Shown here: in pieces, positions 32,953 to 42,068 of the stretch
Position numbering within the stretch: position 1 is the stretch's first letter
How the letters are laid out: the number at the start of each line of letters is the position of its first letter
Assembly (NCBI RefSeq): GCF_001431415.1
Contig: NZ_LDJI01000022.1
Span: 29,865 to 93,864, forward strand
Length of the DNA: 64,000 nucleotides
From: Stenotrophomonas humi
GTDB taxonomy: Bacteria; Pseudomonadota; Gammaproteobacteria; Xanthomonadales; Xanthomonadaceae
Direction: 5' to 3'
The notes under the pieces: model-generated
What the model saw: the letters and a program-made list of their open reading frames with translations, nothing else
The model's database searches: none
What the model was told of the DNA's origin: nothing
Position numbers and translations under genes: made by a program

Positions 32953-33849
32953 TTGTCCGCCAATGCCGAACCCGTCGTACCCGAACTGATTGACCTGCTG
33001 TCGCTGGAGCGGCTGGAGGACAACCTGTTCCGTGGCCAGAGCCGCGACATCGGTACCAAGTACGTGTTCGGTGGGCAGGTGCTGGGCCAGGCGTTGGCCG
33101 CGGCCCAGGCCACCGTCGAGAACGGTCGCCATGTGCATTCACTGCACGCCTACTTCCTGCGCGCCGGCAATATCGACCATCCGATCGTCTACGACGTTGA
33201 CCGCACCCGCGATGGCGGCAGTTTCTCCGTGCGCCGGGTCACTGCGATCCAACATGGCAAGGTGATCTTTTTCTGCGCCGCCTCGTTCCAGCAGGCCGAA
33301 AGCGGCGCCGAACATCAGCACAAGATGCCGGAAGTTCCGCAGCCGGAAGACATCGAACCCAACCGCCCGCTGCCGCAGGATGTGCTCGAACGCCTGCCGG
33401 TAAAGGTGCAGCGCTGGCTCTCACGCGGCGGCCCGTTCGAGTTCCGCCACGTCTACCCGCGCGATGAACTCAATCCGCCCAAGCGCCCGCCCTACCACCA
33501 AGTGTGGCTGCGCTTGAACGAGAAGGTCGGCGACGCCCCCGAGCTGCATCAGGCGCTGCTGGCCTATGCCTCCGATTTCCACCTGCTGGGTACGGCAACC
33601 TTCCCGCACGGCATCAGCTACTACCAACCGCATGTGCAGATGGCCTCGCTGGATCACGCCATCTGGTTCCACCGCCCGTTCCGGGTGGACGACTGGCTGC
33701 TGTATTCACTGGACAGCCCCAGCGCGCAGGATTCGCGCGGCCTGGCGCGTGGCCAGTTTTTCACCCGCGATGGCGTGCTGGTGGCCAGTACCGCGCAGGA
33801 AGGCCTGATCCGGGTAACACCGGGCGACACCGATACGAGCAAGGGCTGA
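32953..33849 (+). CDS. tesB: Acyl-CoA thioesterase II
   Basis: A 298-residue double-hotdog thioesterase. Segments GGQVLGQALAAA, HSLHAYFLRAGN and the catalytic-region DFHLLGTATFPHG, with GLARGQFFTRDGVLVAS near the end, are characteristic of TesB. It hydrolyses medium- and long-chain acyl-CoA. The start is TTG at 32953, judged by the family start (LIDLLSLERLEDNLFRG). It is followed 4 bp later by the next gene. Confidence 0.92.
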   Translation: MSANAEPVVPELIDLLSLERLEDNLFRGQSRDIGTKYVFGGQVLGQALAAAQATVENGRHVHSLHAYFLRAGNIDHPIVYDVDRTRDGGSFSVRRVTAIQHGKVIFFCAASFQQAESGAEHQHKMPEVPQPEDIEPNRPLPQDVLERLPVKVQRWLSRGGPFEFRHVYPRDELNPPKRPPYHQVWLRLNEKVGDAPELHQALLAYASDFHLLGTATFPHGISYYQPHVQMASLDHAIWFHRPFRVDDWLLYSLDSPSAQDSRGLARGQFFTRDGVLVASTAQEGLIRVTPGDTDTSKG

Positions 33850-33852
33850 ACC

Positions 33853-34359
33853 ATGCGCAAGATCTTCAGCAGCCAGCGCGTCGAAAATGCCGAAGGCGTT
33901 GCCCAGATGCTGCGCGACGCCGGTATCGAGGTACGCGTCACCAATGGCCGTTCGTACCAGAGCAAGCGTCGTGGCCAGTTCAGTTACCTGGACAAGAGCG
34001 ATGGCGGCAACCAGCCTGCGGTCTGGGTGGTACACGCCAATGACCAGCCACGCGCACGCGAAATCCTGCGCGATGCCCGCCTGCTCGACACCACCCGCCG
34101 CGACCACCCCACCGCCGAATACGCGTTCCGTGATGCGCCTGCGCAGACCGGTGGCCGCAGCTGGGCATGGCGCATCCGCATCGCCCTGTTGGTGGTGATT
34201 GCCGGCGTGGCCCTGGTCATCATGCTGCGTCACCGCAGCACGCCCACCCCGCCCGTCGCCACGCCACCGCAGCAGGTGCAACCGGCGCCGGCGCAGGAAC
34301 AGGCCGAAGAAGTCCGCGTGCGCATCGAACCCAGCGCGCCGCCGGCCCCAACGAAGTAA
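33853..34359 (+). CDS. DUF2007-like protein with C-terminal membrane helix
   Basis: A 168-residue protein. The N-terminal 75 residues (KIFSSQRVENAEGVAQMLRDAGIEV, VVHANDQPRAREIL) resemble the DUF2007 putative signal-transducing fold. One transmembrane helix follows at about residues 107-122 (IALLVVIAGVALVIML), and the C-terminus is Pro/Gln-rich and probably disordered. It is 4 bp downstream of tesB, so probably cotranscribed. Function unknown. Confidence 0.7.
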   Translation: MRKIFSSQRVENAEGVAQMLRDAGIEVRVTNGRSYQSKRRGQFSYLDKSDGGNQPAVWVVHANDQPRAREILRDARLLDTTRRDHPTAEYAFRDAPAQTGGRSWAWRIRIALLVVIAGVALVIMLRHRSTPTPPVATPPQQVQPAPAQEQAEEVRVRIEPSAPPAPTK

Positions 34360-34418
34360 GCCCGGTCACATCTGGCCCGCGCGCGCGTCATGTCCTGCAT
34401 ATCCCACCGGAACTGGCC

Positions 34419-35612
34419 ATGACGAGCGTAACGCTGGAAACCATGCTGCAGGACGAACTGCCCGCCGCCCGCAAGGGCTGCACCCGGTCATACGGGCGCA
34501 TCGTGCTGGCCTGCCAGAACACCGTGACCTCCATCGCCCTGGCCATCACCCGCGACGTGCAGGCCAGTGAAGACATCGCCCAGGAAGCCTTCATCAAGGC
34601 CTGGCAACAGCTCACGCAGCTCAACAACAGCGCCAGTTTCCTGCCTTGGCTGCGGCAGATCACCCGCAACCTGGCCCGTGATTGGCTCCGCGCCAATCAC
34701 AACCGACCGCTCAGCGGTGAGGCTGCGGAGATCGCAATCAGCATGGCCGCCGATCCGGCGCCCGACGGTGCCGATGCAATGGTGCGGGTCGAGGAAGAAC
34801 TGGTCGCCGAGGAGATCATTTCCGCCCTGCCCGAGGACAGCCGCGAGACGTTGCTGCTGTTCTACCGCGAAGGTCAGAGTTCGCAGCAGGTGGCCACCCT
34901 GCTCGGCCTCAGTGACGCTGCCGTACGCAAGCGGCTGTCGCGCGCCCGCGCCTGCGTGCGCGAGGAGATGCTCAAACGCTTCGGCGAATTCGCCCGCAGT
35001 ACCGCGCCCAGCACTGCCTTTGCGGCGGTGGTCAGTTCCGCGGTGATGCTGGCTGCCCCCAGCACGGCCAGCGCCATCGCCATCGGCATGGCCGCTGGGA
35101 AAGCCGGCGCCGGTGGCATGGGCGCGAATACCGTCGGCGGTGGCGCTGCAGGCGGTGCAGTGGGCGCCGTCGCAAATGGGCTGATGCCCAACCCGCTGGA
35201 CCTGTGGTTGATCTTCGGCGGCATCGGCATCGGCATGCTGTCGGCGTGGTTCGCCAGCCTCTATCTGCTGCGTTATGCGGAAACATCCATTGAGCAGGTA
35301 CAGGTGCGCAAATTCCTGCGTCTGCACAATGTGACCACCGTGTTGTTCTGCAGCTCCATGTTTGGCGTGGTGGCGTTGAAGCTGAGCGTGGCAACCGGGC
35401 TGAGCGTGATGGCCATCGGCATGATCGCGTTGAACTACCTGTACCTGGTCACCCTGCCGCGCGTGATGGCACCGATGCTGGCGCGCGACGCCGCGCGGTA
35501 CGGTCGCAACGGCCCCAGCTGGATTTACCGCAGCATGTTCGGGCGCGCCGCGATGGTCACCGCCACTGTATTCACCGTGGCAATGGTGCTTTACACGATG
35601 CTGGTCAGGTAA
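34419..35612 (+). CDS. ECF-like RNA polymerase sigma factor fused to a polytopic membrane domain
   Basis: A 397-residue protein. Residues 1-185 form an ECF-type sigma factor: region 2 contains ITRDVQASEDIAQEAFIKAWQ and FLPWLRQITRNLARDWLR, region 4 contains LPEDSRETLLLFYREGQSSQQVATLLGLSDAAVRKRLSRAR. The rest is a Gly/Ala-rich stretch followed by about four hydrophobic helices (LWLIFGGIGIGMLSAWFASLYL, then TTVLFCSSMFGVVAL, GLSVMAIGMIALNYLYLV and MVTATVFTVAMVLYTML). A sigma factor built into a membrane protein would need release or act at the membrane. The start at 34419 fits the sigma fold. No separate anti-sigma gene was seen next to it. Confidence 0.8.
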   Translation: MTSVTLETMLQDELPAARKGCTRSYGRIVLACQNTVTSIALAITRDVQASEDIAQEAFIKAWQQLTQLNNSASFLPWLRQITRNLARDWLRANHNRPLSGEAAEIAISMAADPAPDGADAMVRVEEELVAEEIISALPEDSRETLLLFYREGQSSQQVATLLGLSDAAVRKRLSRARACVREEMLKRFGEFARSTAPSTAFAAVVSSAVMLAAPSTASAIAIGMAAGKAGAGGMGANTVGGGAAGGAVGAVANGLMPNPLDLWLIFGGIGIGMLSAWFASLYLLRYAETSIEQVQVRKFLRLHNVTTVLFCSSMFGVVALKLSVATGLSVMAIGMIALNYLYLVTLPRVMAPMLARDAARYGRNGPSWIYRSMFGRAAMVTATVFTVAMVLYTMLVR

Positions 35613-35729
35613 CCGCAGGATCGCTCTCGTAGCACGACAGCAATCAGCAGACCACGTCGCTCCCATAGCGCATCAGGAAAGCTCAAAGAACAACCGACCG
35701 CTACTCAATCTCTGCAAATGCAAACACAA

Positions 35730-35759
35730 AACAGCCCCGCTGCATGCAGCGGGGCTGTT
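35730..35759 (-). terminator. Palindromic terminator of the EF-hand gene
   Basis: A perfect 30-bp palindrome with 15-bp arms and TGCATGCA at its centre. On the minus strand a T-rich tract follows. The centre matches that of the tRNA-Thr terminator at 14634-14663. Confidence 0.82.
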
Positions 35760-35783
35760 GTCGTTCGGCGCCTCTCCGGGGAG

Positions 35784-36365
35784 TTACTTCGCTGCCGGAG
35801 TCAGCGGCACCATCGGCGTACGCGGGCCGTGCGAACCGCGCGGGCCGTCCTTGCCACGGGCAGCTTCCAGCTCGGTCTGGCTCAACTTGCCGTCCTTGTC
35901 GGTATCGGCCTTGGCAAACCACTCGGCACGACGCTGCTCGGCGCGCGCCTGGCGGTCCGCGCGATCGATGTAGCCGTCCTTGTTCACGTCCAGACGATCG
36001 AACTGAGCGCGGTACTCGGCGGCGCTGATACGCCCGTCGTTGTCCGCATCCATGCCACGCAGCATGAAGCCACCCTCACGGCCGCCGCGCATGCCACCGT
36101 GATGGCGATCGTGGCGCATGCCGTGACGCGGTGCCGGCATTTCATCGCTTGCCAGCTTGCCGTCCTTGTTTTTGTCCAGTTCGTCAAAACGCTGTGCCAG
36201 ACGCGGGTGTGTGGCCGCTTCCTGACGGTCAATCACACCGTCACCATTGCTATCCATGCGTACCGGGGCCGGCTTGGAGCCGGTGGGTGCGGCGGCAATC
36301 GCCAGACCGGTCGCCGAGGTCGCCAGCAGCATGGCCAGCAGGAGAAGAGGTTTACGTCGGGTCAT
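35784..36365 (-). CDS. Exported EF-hand calcium-binding protein
   Basis: A 193-residue protein with a signal peptide (about residues 1-25). Five EF-hand loops are visible: [48 protein letters not shown] and [12 protein letters not shown]. Each has acidic residues at positions 1, 3, 5 and 12, except the fourth loop, whose last residue is Asp. A His/Met/Gly-rich linker ([15 protein letters not shown]) separates loops 2 and 3. It probably binds calcium in the periplasm; the partner is unknown. Confidence 0.85.
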   Translation of the reverse strand: MTRRKPLLLLAMLLATSATGLAIAAAPTGSKPAPVRMDSNGDGVIDRQEAATHPRLAQRFDELDKNKDGKLASDEMPAPRHGMRHDRHHGGMRGGREGGFMLRGMDADNDGRISAAEYRAQFDRLDVNKDGYIDRADRQARAEQRRAEWFAKADTDKDGKLSQTELEAARGKDGPRGSHGPRTPMVPLTPAAK

Positions 36366-36514
36366 TGTGCGGCTCCGTGGTGGAAGAACGGACGCAGCAT
36401 TGCGTCCTCACTACGGTCAACGCCCGGCAAGCGTGGCGGTTGACGGCGTGGCCTGTCGTATTCATCACGCAGACAGGCGCATGTTTTGAGACCCACCACG
36501 GCTATGCTCTGGTC

Positions 36515-37270
36515 ATGGCTTTACACCGCGACCCCGACCACGAACTACGCCTGTTCCAGACCGGCGAACACCCCTGCGGCTACTGGCCCGACCGACAGGC
36601 GCGCGACCTTGTGCTCGATCCACAGGACGAGCGCCTGGCCCGTCTGTATCCAATGGCATTGAGCTGGGGCTTCCGCCGCTCCGGCGACCTGGTGTACCGC
36701 CCGCATTGCCAAGGCTGCCGCGCCTGCGTGCCGGTGCGCATCCCGGTGGACAGATTTGCGCCCGACCGCAGCCAACGCCGTTGCCTGGCAAGCAATGCCG
36801 ACCTGGAATGTCGCATCCTGCCGGCCGAGCGTACCGACGAGCAGTTCGCGCTATACCAGCGCTACCTGCAGCACCGCCATGCCAAAGGCGGCATGGACGA
36901 ACACGGCACGCATGAGTTCGACCAGTTCCTGATCGGCAGCTGGTCGCATGGGCGCTTCATGGAAATCCGCATGCCAGCGGCGCAAGGCGGTCGCCTGTTG
37001 GCAGTGGCCGTCACCGATGTCACAGAGCTGGGCCTGTCAGCCGTCTACACCTTCTTCGATCCAGACGAAGAAAAGCGCGGACTGGGGACGTTCGGCATCC
37101 TGCAGCAGATTGCCTGGGCGCAGCGCGTCGGCCTGACGCACCTGTATCTGGGCTACTGGATCCACGGCCATCGCAAGATGGACTACAAGCGCCGCTTCCA
37201 GCCGCTGGAATACTACGACGGACGGCGCTGGCTGCTGGCTGACCCCGCCAGTGGGTCACTTGCGCTCTGA
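36515..37270 (+). CDS. bpt: Aspartate/glutamate leucyltransferase (N-end rule)
   Basis: A 251-residue protein of the Bpt/ATE family, which attaches leucine from Leu-tRNA to N-terminal Asp or Glu of proteins and so targets them for ClpAP degradation. The family motifs [24 protein letters not shown], and the C-terminal [22 protein letters not shown] are intact. The start at 36515 matches the typical length; the upstream in-frame stretch has no conserved character. Confidence 0.93.
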   Translation: MALHRDPDHELRLFQTGEHPCGYWPDRQARDLVLDPQDERLARLYPMALSWGFRRSGDLVYRPHCQGCRACVPVRIPVDRFAPDRSQRRCLASNADLECRILPAERTDEQFALYQRYLQHRHAKGGMDEHGTHEFDQFLIGSWSHGRFMEIRMPAAQGGRLLAVAVTDVTELGLSAVYTFFDPDEEKRGLGTFGILQQIAWAQRVGLTHLYLGYWIHGHRKMDYKRRFQPLEYYDGRRWLLADPASGSLAL

Positions 37271-37353
37271 GGGGCGAGTCCCCCAGACTCGCGGCGTCAT
37301 CACGCACGTCGCGATGGCACAGGGAAGTACCCTCAAACAATCTGGAATCTCAC

Positions 37354-37719
37354 GTGAAGATCAAAGTTCTGACGATTGCTGCAATCACCCTCCTGTCGCT
37401 GGCCGCCTGCAAGAAGGCAGAAACCCCCGCTGCCGACACCGCTGCGGCCACGCAGGCTGCAGAAGTGACCCCGGCCCCGAGCACCGACACCGTGCAGGCC
37501 GGTACCGGCGTTGCCGAGTGCGACCAGTACCTGGAAAAGGTGTACGCCTGCATCAGCGACAAGGTGCCGGAAGCCCAACGCGACATGATGAAGCAGGGCA
37601 TCGAGCAGTCGAAGTCCGCCTGGAACGGCATCGCCGACAAGACCGCGCTGGCCGCTCAGTGCAAGACCGCCATGGAGCAGGCCAAGACCAGCTTCGGCGC
37701 TATGGGCTGCACGTTCTGA
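37354..37719 (+). CDS. Small lipoprotein
   Basis: A 121-residue protein with a lipobox (LLSLAACKK, Cys at residue 19). After an Ala/Thr/Pro-rich linker the last 70 residues contain four Cys (VAECDQYLEK, VYACISDK, AAQCKTAM, MGCTF) that probably form two disulphides in the periplasm. The pattern is similar to small conserved lipoproteins of Xanthomonadaceae but no function is known. GTG start. Confidence 0.72.
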   Translation: MKIKVLTIAAITLLSLAACKKAETPAADTAAATQAAEVTPAPSTDTVQAGTGVAECDQYLEKVYACISDKVPEAQRDMMKQGIEQSKSAWNGIADKTALAAQCKTAMEQAKTSFGAMGCTF

Positions 37720-37740
37720 TACGTGCCTCCCGCACCACCT

Positions 37741-37770
37741 CAACGCCCCGCCCTGCGGGGCGTTGTTGTT
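37741..37770 (+). terminator. Terminator of the small lipoprotein gene
   Basis: CAACGCCCCGC and GCGGGGCGTTG arms with a CCT loop, followed by TTGTT. It lies 21 bp after the stop codon. Confidence 0.85.
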
Positions 37771-37807
37771 TCTCACCTTCGTCATGCAGGCATGAGAAAA
37801 TGCGCGC

Positions 37808-39004
37808 ATGCGCATCCCAACCCTCCTGCTCCCGATGACCCTGTTGCTGGCCGCCTGTACCACCACGACTGCTGCCGACAACACGCCCTCCACCACTCAG
37901 CTGCGACTGGCCACCTACAACACATCGCTGTACTCCGATGATGCTGGCGGCCTGATCCGCGAACTGCAGGGCGACAGCGCCCACGCCCGCAAGATCGCAG
38001 CCGTGCTGCAGCAGACCCGTCCTGACCTGGTCCTGCTCAACGAGTTTGACTTCGACGACGCCCATCGCGCCGCCGACCTGTTCCAGCAGCGCTATCTGGA
38101 AGTCGCCCAACCCGGTGGCGGCGAGCCGCTGCACTACGCCTACCGCTATCTGGCCCCGGTCAACACCGGCGTGCCGAGCGGCCTGGACCTGGACAACAAC
38201 GGCACCGTCGGCGGCAAGGGCCGCGAACGCGGCAACGACGCCTGGGGCTACGGCTTGCACCCGGGCCAGTACGGCATGCTGGTGTTGTCCCGATTCCCCA
38301 TCGATGAGAAAGCGGTACGCAGCTTCCAGCTGTTGAGGTGGAGCACCCTGCCCGGCGCACTGCGCCCGGTCGATCCCAGCACCGGTAAGCCGTTCTGGCC
38401 GGATGCGGTGTGGTCGCAGCTGCGACTGTCATCCAAATCGCACTGGGATGTACCGGTGAACACGCCACTGGGCACCGTGCACGTGCTTGCCTCGCATCCG
38501 ACGCCGCCCGTGTTCGATGGCAAGGAGAAGCGCAACGCCGCGCGCAACCACGACGAACTACGGTTGTGGAAGGACTACCTGGACGGCGGCGACAAGCCCT
38601 GGCTGTGTGACGACCAGGGCCGTTGCGGTGGCCTGGCCGCCGATGCGCGCTTCGTGATCGTTGGTGACCTCAACAATGATCCGGTTGACGGCGATGGGCG
38701 CCACGACGCCATCCTCGAACTGCTCGAACACCCGCGCGTACTGCGTTACCCCACGCCAACCAGCAAGGGCGCCGAGGAAGCCGGGCTGGCCTATGCCGAG
38801 AAGGGCATCACGCGACGCGGCGCACCGCAGCACGCCACCGGTGACTTCGGCCCACGCTCGGGCACGATGCGCCTGGACTATGTACTGCCATCCACTGGCT
38901 TGAGCTACATCGGCAGCGGCGTGTTCTGGCCCGCCAACGAAAGCCCGGAAGCCAAGATCGCCGATGGCAGCGACCACCACCTGGTGTGGGTGGACGTTCG
39001 CTGA
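37808..39004 (+). CDS. Putative lipoprotein of the endonuclease/exonuclease/phosphatase family
   Basis: A 398-residue protein with a lipobox (LLLAACTTT, Cys at residue 17). The EEP fold motifs are visible: LATYNTSLYS (metal and active site strand), LLNEFDF, the ASHPTPP segment with catalytic His, VIVGDLNNDP and the C-terminal SDHHLVWVDV. It belongs to metal-dependent phosphohydrolases, and is probably an envelope phosphodiesterase, substrate unknown. A Cys pair WLCDDQGRCGG is inserted before the GDLNND motif. Confidence 0.83.
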   Translation: MRIPTLLLPMTLLLAACTTTTAADNTPSTTQLRLATYNTSLYSDDAGGLIRELQGDSAHARKIAAVLQQTRPDLVLLNEFDFDDAHRAADLFQQRYLEVAQPGGGEPLHYAYRYLAPVNTGVPSGLDLDNNGTVGGKGRERGNDAWGYGLHPGQYGMLVLSRFPIDEKAVRSFQLLRWSTLPGALRPVDPSTGKPFWPDAVWSQLRLSSKSHWDVPVNTPLGTVHVLASHPTPPVFDGKEKRNAARNHDELRLWKDYLDGGDKPWLCDDQGRCGGLAADARFVIVGDLNNDPVDGDGRHDAILELLEHPRVLRYPTPTSKGAEEAGLAYAEKGITRRGAPQHATGDFGPRSGTMRLDYVLPSTGLSYIGSGVFWPANESPEAKIADGSDHHLVWVDVR

Positions 39005-39026
39005 GCGCTACGTTCCGTCCAGATGG

Positions 39027-39055
39027 AAAACGCCGGCGAAAGCCGGCGTTTTTTT
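39027..39055. terminator. Terminator between convergent genes
   Basis: ACGCCGGC and GCCGGCGT arms with a GAAA loop and a seven-T run on the plus strand. The A run on the left side gives a T run on the minus strand, so it can serve both the EEP gene and purT. Confidence 0.87.
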
Positions 39056-39098
39056 GCGCGATGTCAAAAGCTGCGCCATCCACGCGACTGGAACCGGC

Positions 39099-40283
39099 TC
39101 AGCGCAGGTCAATCCCGATCGCTGCTGCCGCATCCCGCGCGATCGCGCGTGCCTGATCCACATTCTCCGCGCGTGCGAGGGTGACGCCGACGCGCCGCTG
39201 GCCCTGCACCATCGGCTTGCCGAACAAGCGCAGCGCCGAATCCGGGTGCAGCAGCGCTTCGGCCACGTTGCTGAAGAACGGCACACCAGTGCCCTGCGCC
39301 AGCATCGCGCACGACGCCGATGCACCGTTGTGGCGGATGGTCGGAATCGGCAGGCCAAGGATCGCGCGCGCATGCAGTGCGAATTCGCTCAGCTCCTGCG
39401 ACACCAGCGTCACCAGACCGGTGTCGTGCGGGCGCGGCGACACTTCGCTGAACCATACCTCGTCGCCCTTCACGAACAGCTCCACGCCGAACAAGCCCCA
39501 GCCACCGAGGTCATCGGTGATGGCGCGTGCAATCTGCTGCGCACCGTCCAGTGCCTTGGCCGACATCGCCTGCGGCTGCCAGCTTTCACGGTAATCACCG
39601 TCCTTCTGCAGATGGCCAACCGGATCGCAGAACGCCGTGCCGCCGGCGTGGCGCACGGTCAACAGGGTGATTTCGTAGTCAAAGTCGATGAAGCCTTCGA
39701 CGATGCAACGGCCGGCACCGGCACGACCGCCGGTCTGTGCGTACTCCCATGCAGGGCCGATATCGGCACCGCTGCGCAACGTGCTCTGGCCCTTGCCGGA
39801 AGACGACATCACCGGCTTGACCACGCACGGCAGGCCGATGGCAGCAACCGCTTCGCGGTACTCGGCCTCGGTATCGACGAAACGGTACGGCGAGGTCGGC
39901 AGGCCCAACGTCTCGGCGGCCAGGCGGCGAATGCCCTCGCGGTCCATGGTCAGGCGTGCAGCACGCGCAGTCGGGATCACCCGCAGGCCCTGTTCGGCCT
40001 CCAGTTGCACCAGCGTCTCGGTGTGGATGGCCTCGATCTCGGGCACCACCAGGTGCGGGTTCTCCTGTTCGATCAGCGCCTTCAGCGCGGCGGGGTCGAG
40101 CATGTCGAGCACGTGGCTGCGGTGGGCGACCTGCATCGCCGGCGCGTTGGCATAACGGTCGGCGGCAATCACTTCCACACCAAAACGCTGCAGCTCGATG
40201 GCCACTTCCTTGCCCAGTTCGCCCGAGCCAAGCAGCAGGACGCGGGTGGCGGACGGGGACAACGGGGTACCGAGGGTGATCAT
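39099..40283 (-). CDS. purT: Formate-dependent phosphoribosylglycinamide formyltransferase 2
   Basis: A 394-residue ATP-grasp enzyme of purine synthesis, forming FGAR from GAR, formate and ATP. Recognisable are [24 protein letters not shown] (ATP loop), and the ligand segment [26 protein letters not shown]. The ATG at 40283 lies directly before the conserved start (ITLGTPLSP); other in-frame starts upstream do not look conserved. It is divergent from the SPFH operon. Confidence 0.95.
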   Translation of the reverse strand: MITLGTPLSPSATRVLLLGSGELGKEVAIELQRFGVEVIAADRYANAPAMQVAHRSHVLDMLDPAALKALIEQENPHLVVPEIEAIHTETLVQLEAEQGLRVIPTARAARLTMDREGIRRLAAETLGLPTSPYRFVDTEAEYREAVAAIGLPCVVKPVMSSSGKGQSTLRSGADIGPAWEYAQTGGRAGAGRCIVEGFIDFDYEITLLTVRHAGGTAFCDPVGHLQKDGDYRESWQPQAMSAKALDGAQQIARAITDDLGGWGLFGVELFVKGDEVWFSEVSPRPHDTGLVTLVSQELSEFALHARAILGLPIPTIRHNGASASCAMLAQGTGVPFFSNVAEALLHPDSALRLFGKPMVQGQRRVGVTLARAENVDQARAIARDAAAAIGIDLR

Positions 40284-40471
40284 CAGGCAGTTCCGGGCAG
40301 ACATGAAGAAGGACGCACATTCTAGGCAAGCCAGCGAAAACCCGCTGCCTCCATGACTGTGCCGGAGCTCACCTCCTGCAGCGCCACCGACAGGGTTCTG
40401 GCTTCGGCCATGCCGCCTGGCTACCCCCTCCCCCCTTCTCAACCACCCGATCCGCAGAGCACTTGCATACT

Positions 40472-40488
40472 GATATCAATTTGATATC
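40472..40488. promoter_or_regulatory. 17-bp palindrome, candidate operator of the SPFH-RHH operon
   Basis: GATATCAA (40472-40479), a single central T, and TTGATATC (40481-40488) form a perfect inverted repeat. It ends 30 bp before the SPFH start codon. The operon encodes a small ribbon-helix-helix protein, which could be its ligand. The regulator assignment is inferred. Confidence 0.6.
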
Positions 40489-40518
40489 TTTCCACCCAAC
40501 CACCACGGAAGACGCCCC

Positions 40519-41400
40519 ATGAAAGAGAAATCCCTCGGTTCGATGTCCGGCATTCCCACCATGCTCGGCACCATCTTGATGATGCTGGTCGGCACCGCCG
40601 CCATCATTGGCGCGGTTGTCGTCACCAAGAATGGCACTGGCGGCGGCGGGATGCTGGTCCTGGCCGGCGTCGTGCTGATCAGCGTGGGCATCTTCCTCAG
40701 CGCTGGCCTGTACATGGTTCAACCCAACCAGGTGGCCGTGCTCAGTCTGTTCGGCAAGTACGTGGGTACGGTCAAGGACAACGGCCTGCGCTGGAACAAC
40801 CCGTTCTTCAGCAAGCGCACCGTCAGCCAGCGCGTACGCAACTTCGAGAGCGGCAAGCTCAAGGTCAACGAACTGGACGGCTCGCCGATCGAGATCGCCG
40901 CCGTCATCGTCTGGCAGGTGGTGGATGCCTCCGAAGCGGTCTACAACGTGGACGACTACGAGAGCTTCGTGCATATCCAGTCCGAGTCGGCGCTGCGTGC
41001 GATGGCCACCAGCTATCCGTACGACCAGCACACCGAAGGCCAGTTGGCGCTGCGCAGTCATGCGGCGGAGATCTCCCAGCACCTGAAAGACGAATTGGCC
41101 GAACGCCTCGCCGACGCCGGCGTGCAGGTGATCGATGCCCGCATCAGCCACCTCGCCTACGCACCGGAAATCGCCCAGGCCATGCTGCAGCGCCAGCAGG
41201 CCAGCGCGGTGATCGCCGCACGCACGCAGATCGTTGCCGGCGCGGTGGGCATGGTCGAAATGGCGCTGCTGGAACTGCAGAAGAACGCCGTCGTCACCCT
41301 GGACGAAGAGCGCAAGGCGCAGATGGTCAGCAACCTGCTCACCGTACTGTGCTCCGATCGCGGCACCCAGCCGGTCGTCAATGCCGGCTCGCTGTACTGA
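40519..41400 (+). CDS. SPFH/Band 7 domain membrane protein
   Basis: A 293-residue protein. Two hydrophobic helices (about residues 15-35 and 45-65) precede the SPFH domain, which begins [28 protein letters not shown] and contains [32 protein letters not shown] and [29 protein letters not shown] proteins scaffold membrane microdomains; the E. coli relatives are YbbK/HflC-like. It is the first gene of a tightly packed operon reaching at least 43929. Confidence 0.88.
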   Translation: MKEKSLGSMSGIPTMLGTILMMLVGTAAIIGAVVVTKNGTGGGGMLVLAGVVLISVGIFLSAGLYMVQPNQVAVLSLFGKYVGTVKDNGLRWNNPFFSKRTVSQRVRNFESGKLKVNELDGSPIEIAAVIVWQVVDASEAVYNVDDYESFVHIQSESALRAMATSYPYDQHTEGQLALRSHAAEISQHLKDELAERLADAGVQVIDARISHLAYAPEIAQAMLQRQQASAVIAARTQIVAGAVGMVEMALLELQKNAVVTLDEERKAQMVSNLLTVLCSDRGTQPVVNAGSLY

Positions 41401-41422
41401 ACAACGTAGTGAGGTAATCGTA

Positions 41423-41710
41423 GTGAATGTCTTCGCCCCCCTGATCATCGCCGCAACCGGCATCCCCGCGCTGTGTTTCGCTGTATGGAGCGGCCGCCCC
41501 GGCACCGCGCACGCGCGCGGGCTGGGCCTGCGCTGGGCACTGATCGCGCTGTGCCTGTTCATCGGCGCCATCGGTGTGTACCTGGCCGGCGACAACCGCA
41601 ACATCGCCTACGGTGTGGTCGTCGCGCTGGTCGTCGCGGTCAACGCACTGGGTGTGTCACTGGTGCTGCACCTGCGCCGTGACAGCAACAACGGGGCGCC
41701 CAGAAAGTGA
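41423..41710 (+). CDS. Small membrane protein
   Basis: A 95-residue protein with three hydrophobic helices (roughly residues 3-20, 33-52 and 60-80). No family was recognised. The start is GTG at 41423 with a GAGGT ribosome binding site; it overlaps the next gene by 4 bp (GTGA). It lies between an SPFH protein and an RHH protein and is probably a membrane partner in the same system. Confidence 0.7.
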   Translation: MNVFAPLIIAATGIPALCFAVWSGRPGTAHARGLGLRWALIALCLFIGAIGVYLAGDNRNIAYGVVVALVVAVNALGVSLVLHLRRDSNNGAPRK

Positions 41711-41889
41711 GCGAGAAGAAGGCCTATCCGCTGCGCATCAACGCTGACGTACTGGCAGCGACCCAGCGCTGGGCCGACGACGAACTGCGCAGCCTCAACG
41801 CGCAGATCGAGTACGTGATCCGCGACGCCCTGCGCAAGGCTGGTCGTCTCCCCAAACCCGCCCCTGATTCAAGCAAGGAAGAACCATGA
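41707..41889 (+). CDS. Ribbon-helix-helix (Arc/HicB-like) DNA-binding protein
   Basis: A 60-residue protein with the RHH pattern: a short strand (YPLRINADVLAA) followed by two helices (TQRWADDELRSLNAQIEYVIRDALRKAG). The SLNAQIEYVIRDALR segment is typical of Arc-like proteins. Such proteins bind palindromes as dimers of dimers; the palindrome at 40472-40488 before this operon is a natural candidate. It overlaps both neighbours by 4 bp. It could be an autoregulator or part of a toxin-antitoxin-like arrangement, though no toxin was recognised. Confidence 0.82.
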   Translation: MSEKKAYPLRINADVLAATQRWADDELRSLNAQIEYVIRDALRKAGRLPKPAPDSSKEEP

Positions 41890-42068
41890 GCAAGCAGTGG
41901 AAGTACCTCGTCGTCGAAGTGAAGACCGGTCTGATGGGCAGCTTCAAAAAGGAAAGCCTGCAGGAAGAACTGGACAAACAGGGCAAGCTGGGTTGGGAGC
42001 TGGTGAACGTGGTCCATGCCACGCCGACCATCTCCTCGCCGACACTCGTGTTCAAGAAGGAACAGTAA
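41886..42068 (+). CDS. DUF4177 domain protein
   Basis: A 60-residue protein that is a single DUF4177 domain: KYLVVEVK, then GLMGSFKKESLQEELDKQGKLGWELVNV. Function unknown. The start overlaps the RHH stop codon by 4 bp (ATGA) and its own stop overlaps the next start by 1 bp (TAATG), which implies translational coupling through the operon. Confidence 0.78.
   Translation: MSKQWKYLVVEVKTGLMGSFKKESLQEELDKQGKLGWELVNVVHATPTISSPTLVFKKEQ

Noticed and set aside
41707..42068. Toxin-antitoxin pair (RHH antitoxin plus DUF4177 toxin)
   Set aside because: The size and order would fit, but DUF4177 is not a known toxin and the pair sits inside a longer operon; an operon regulator is the simpler reading.
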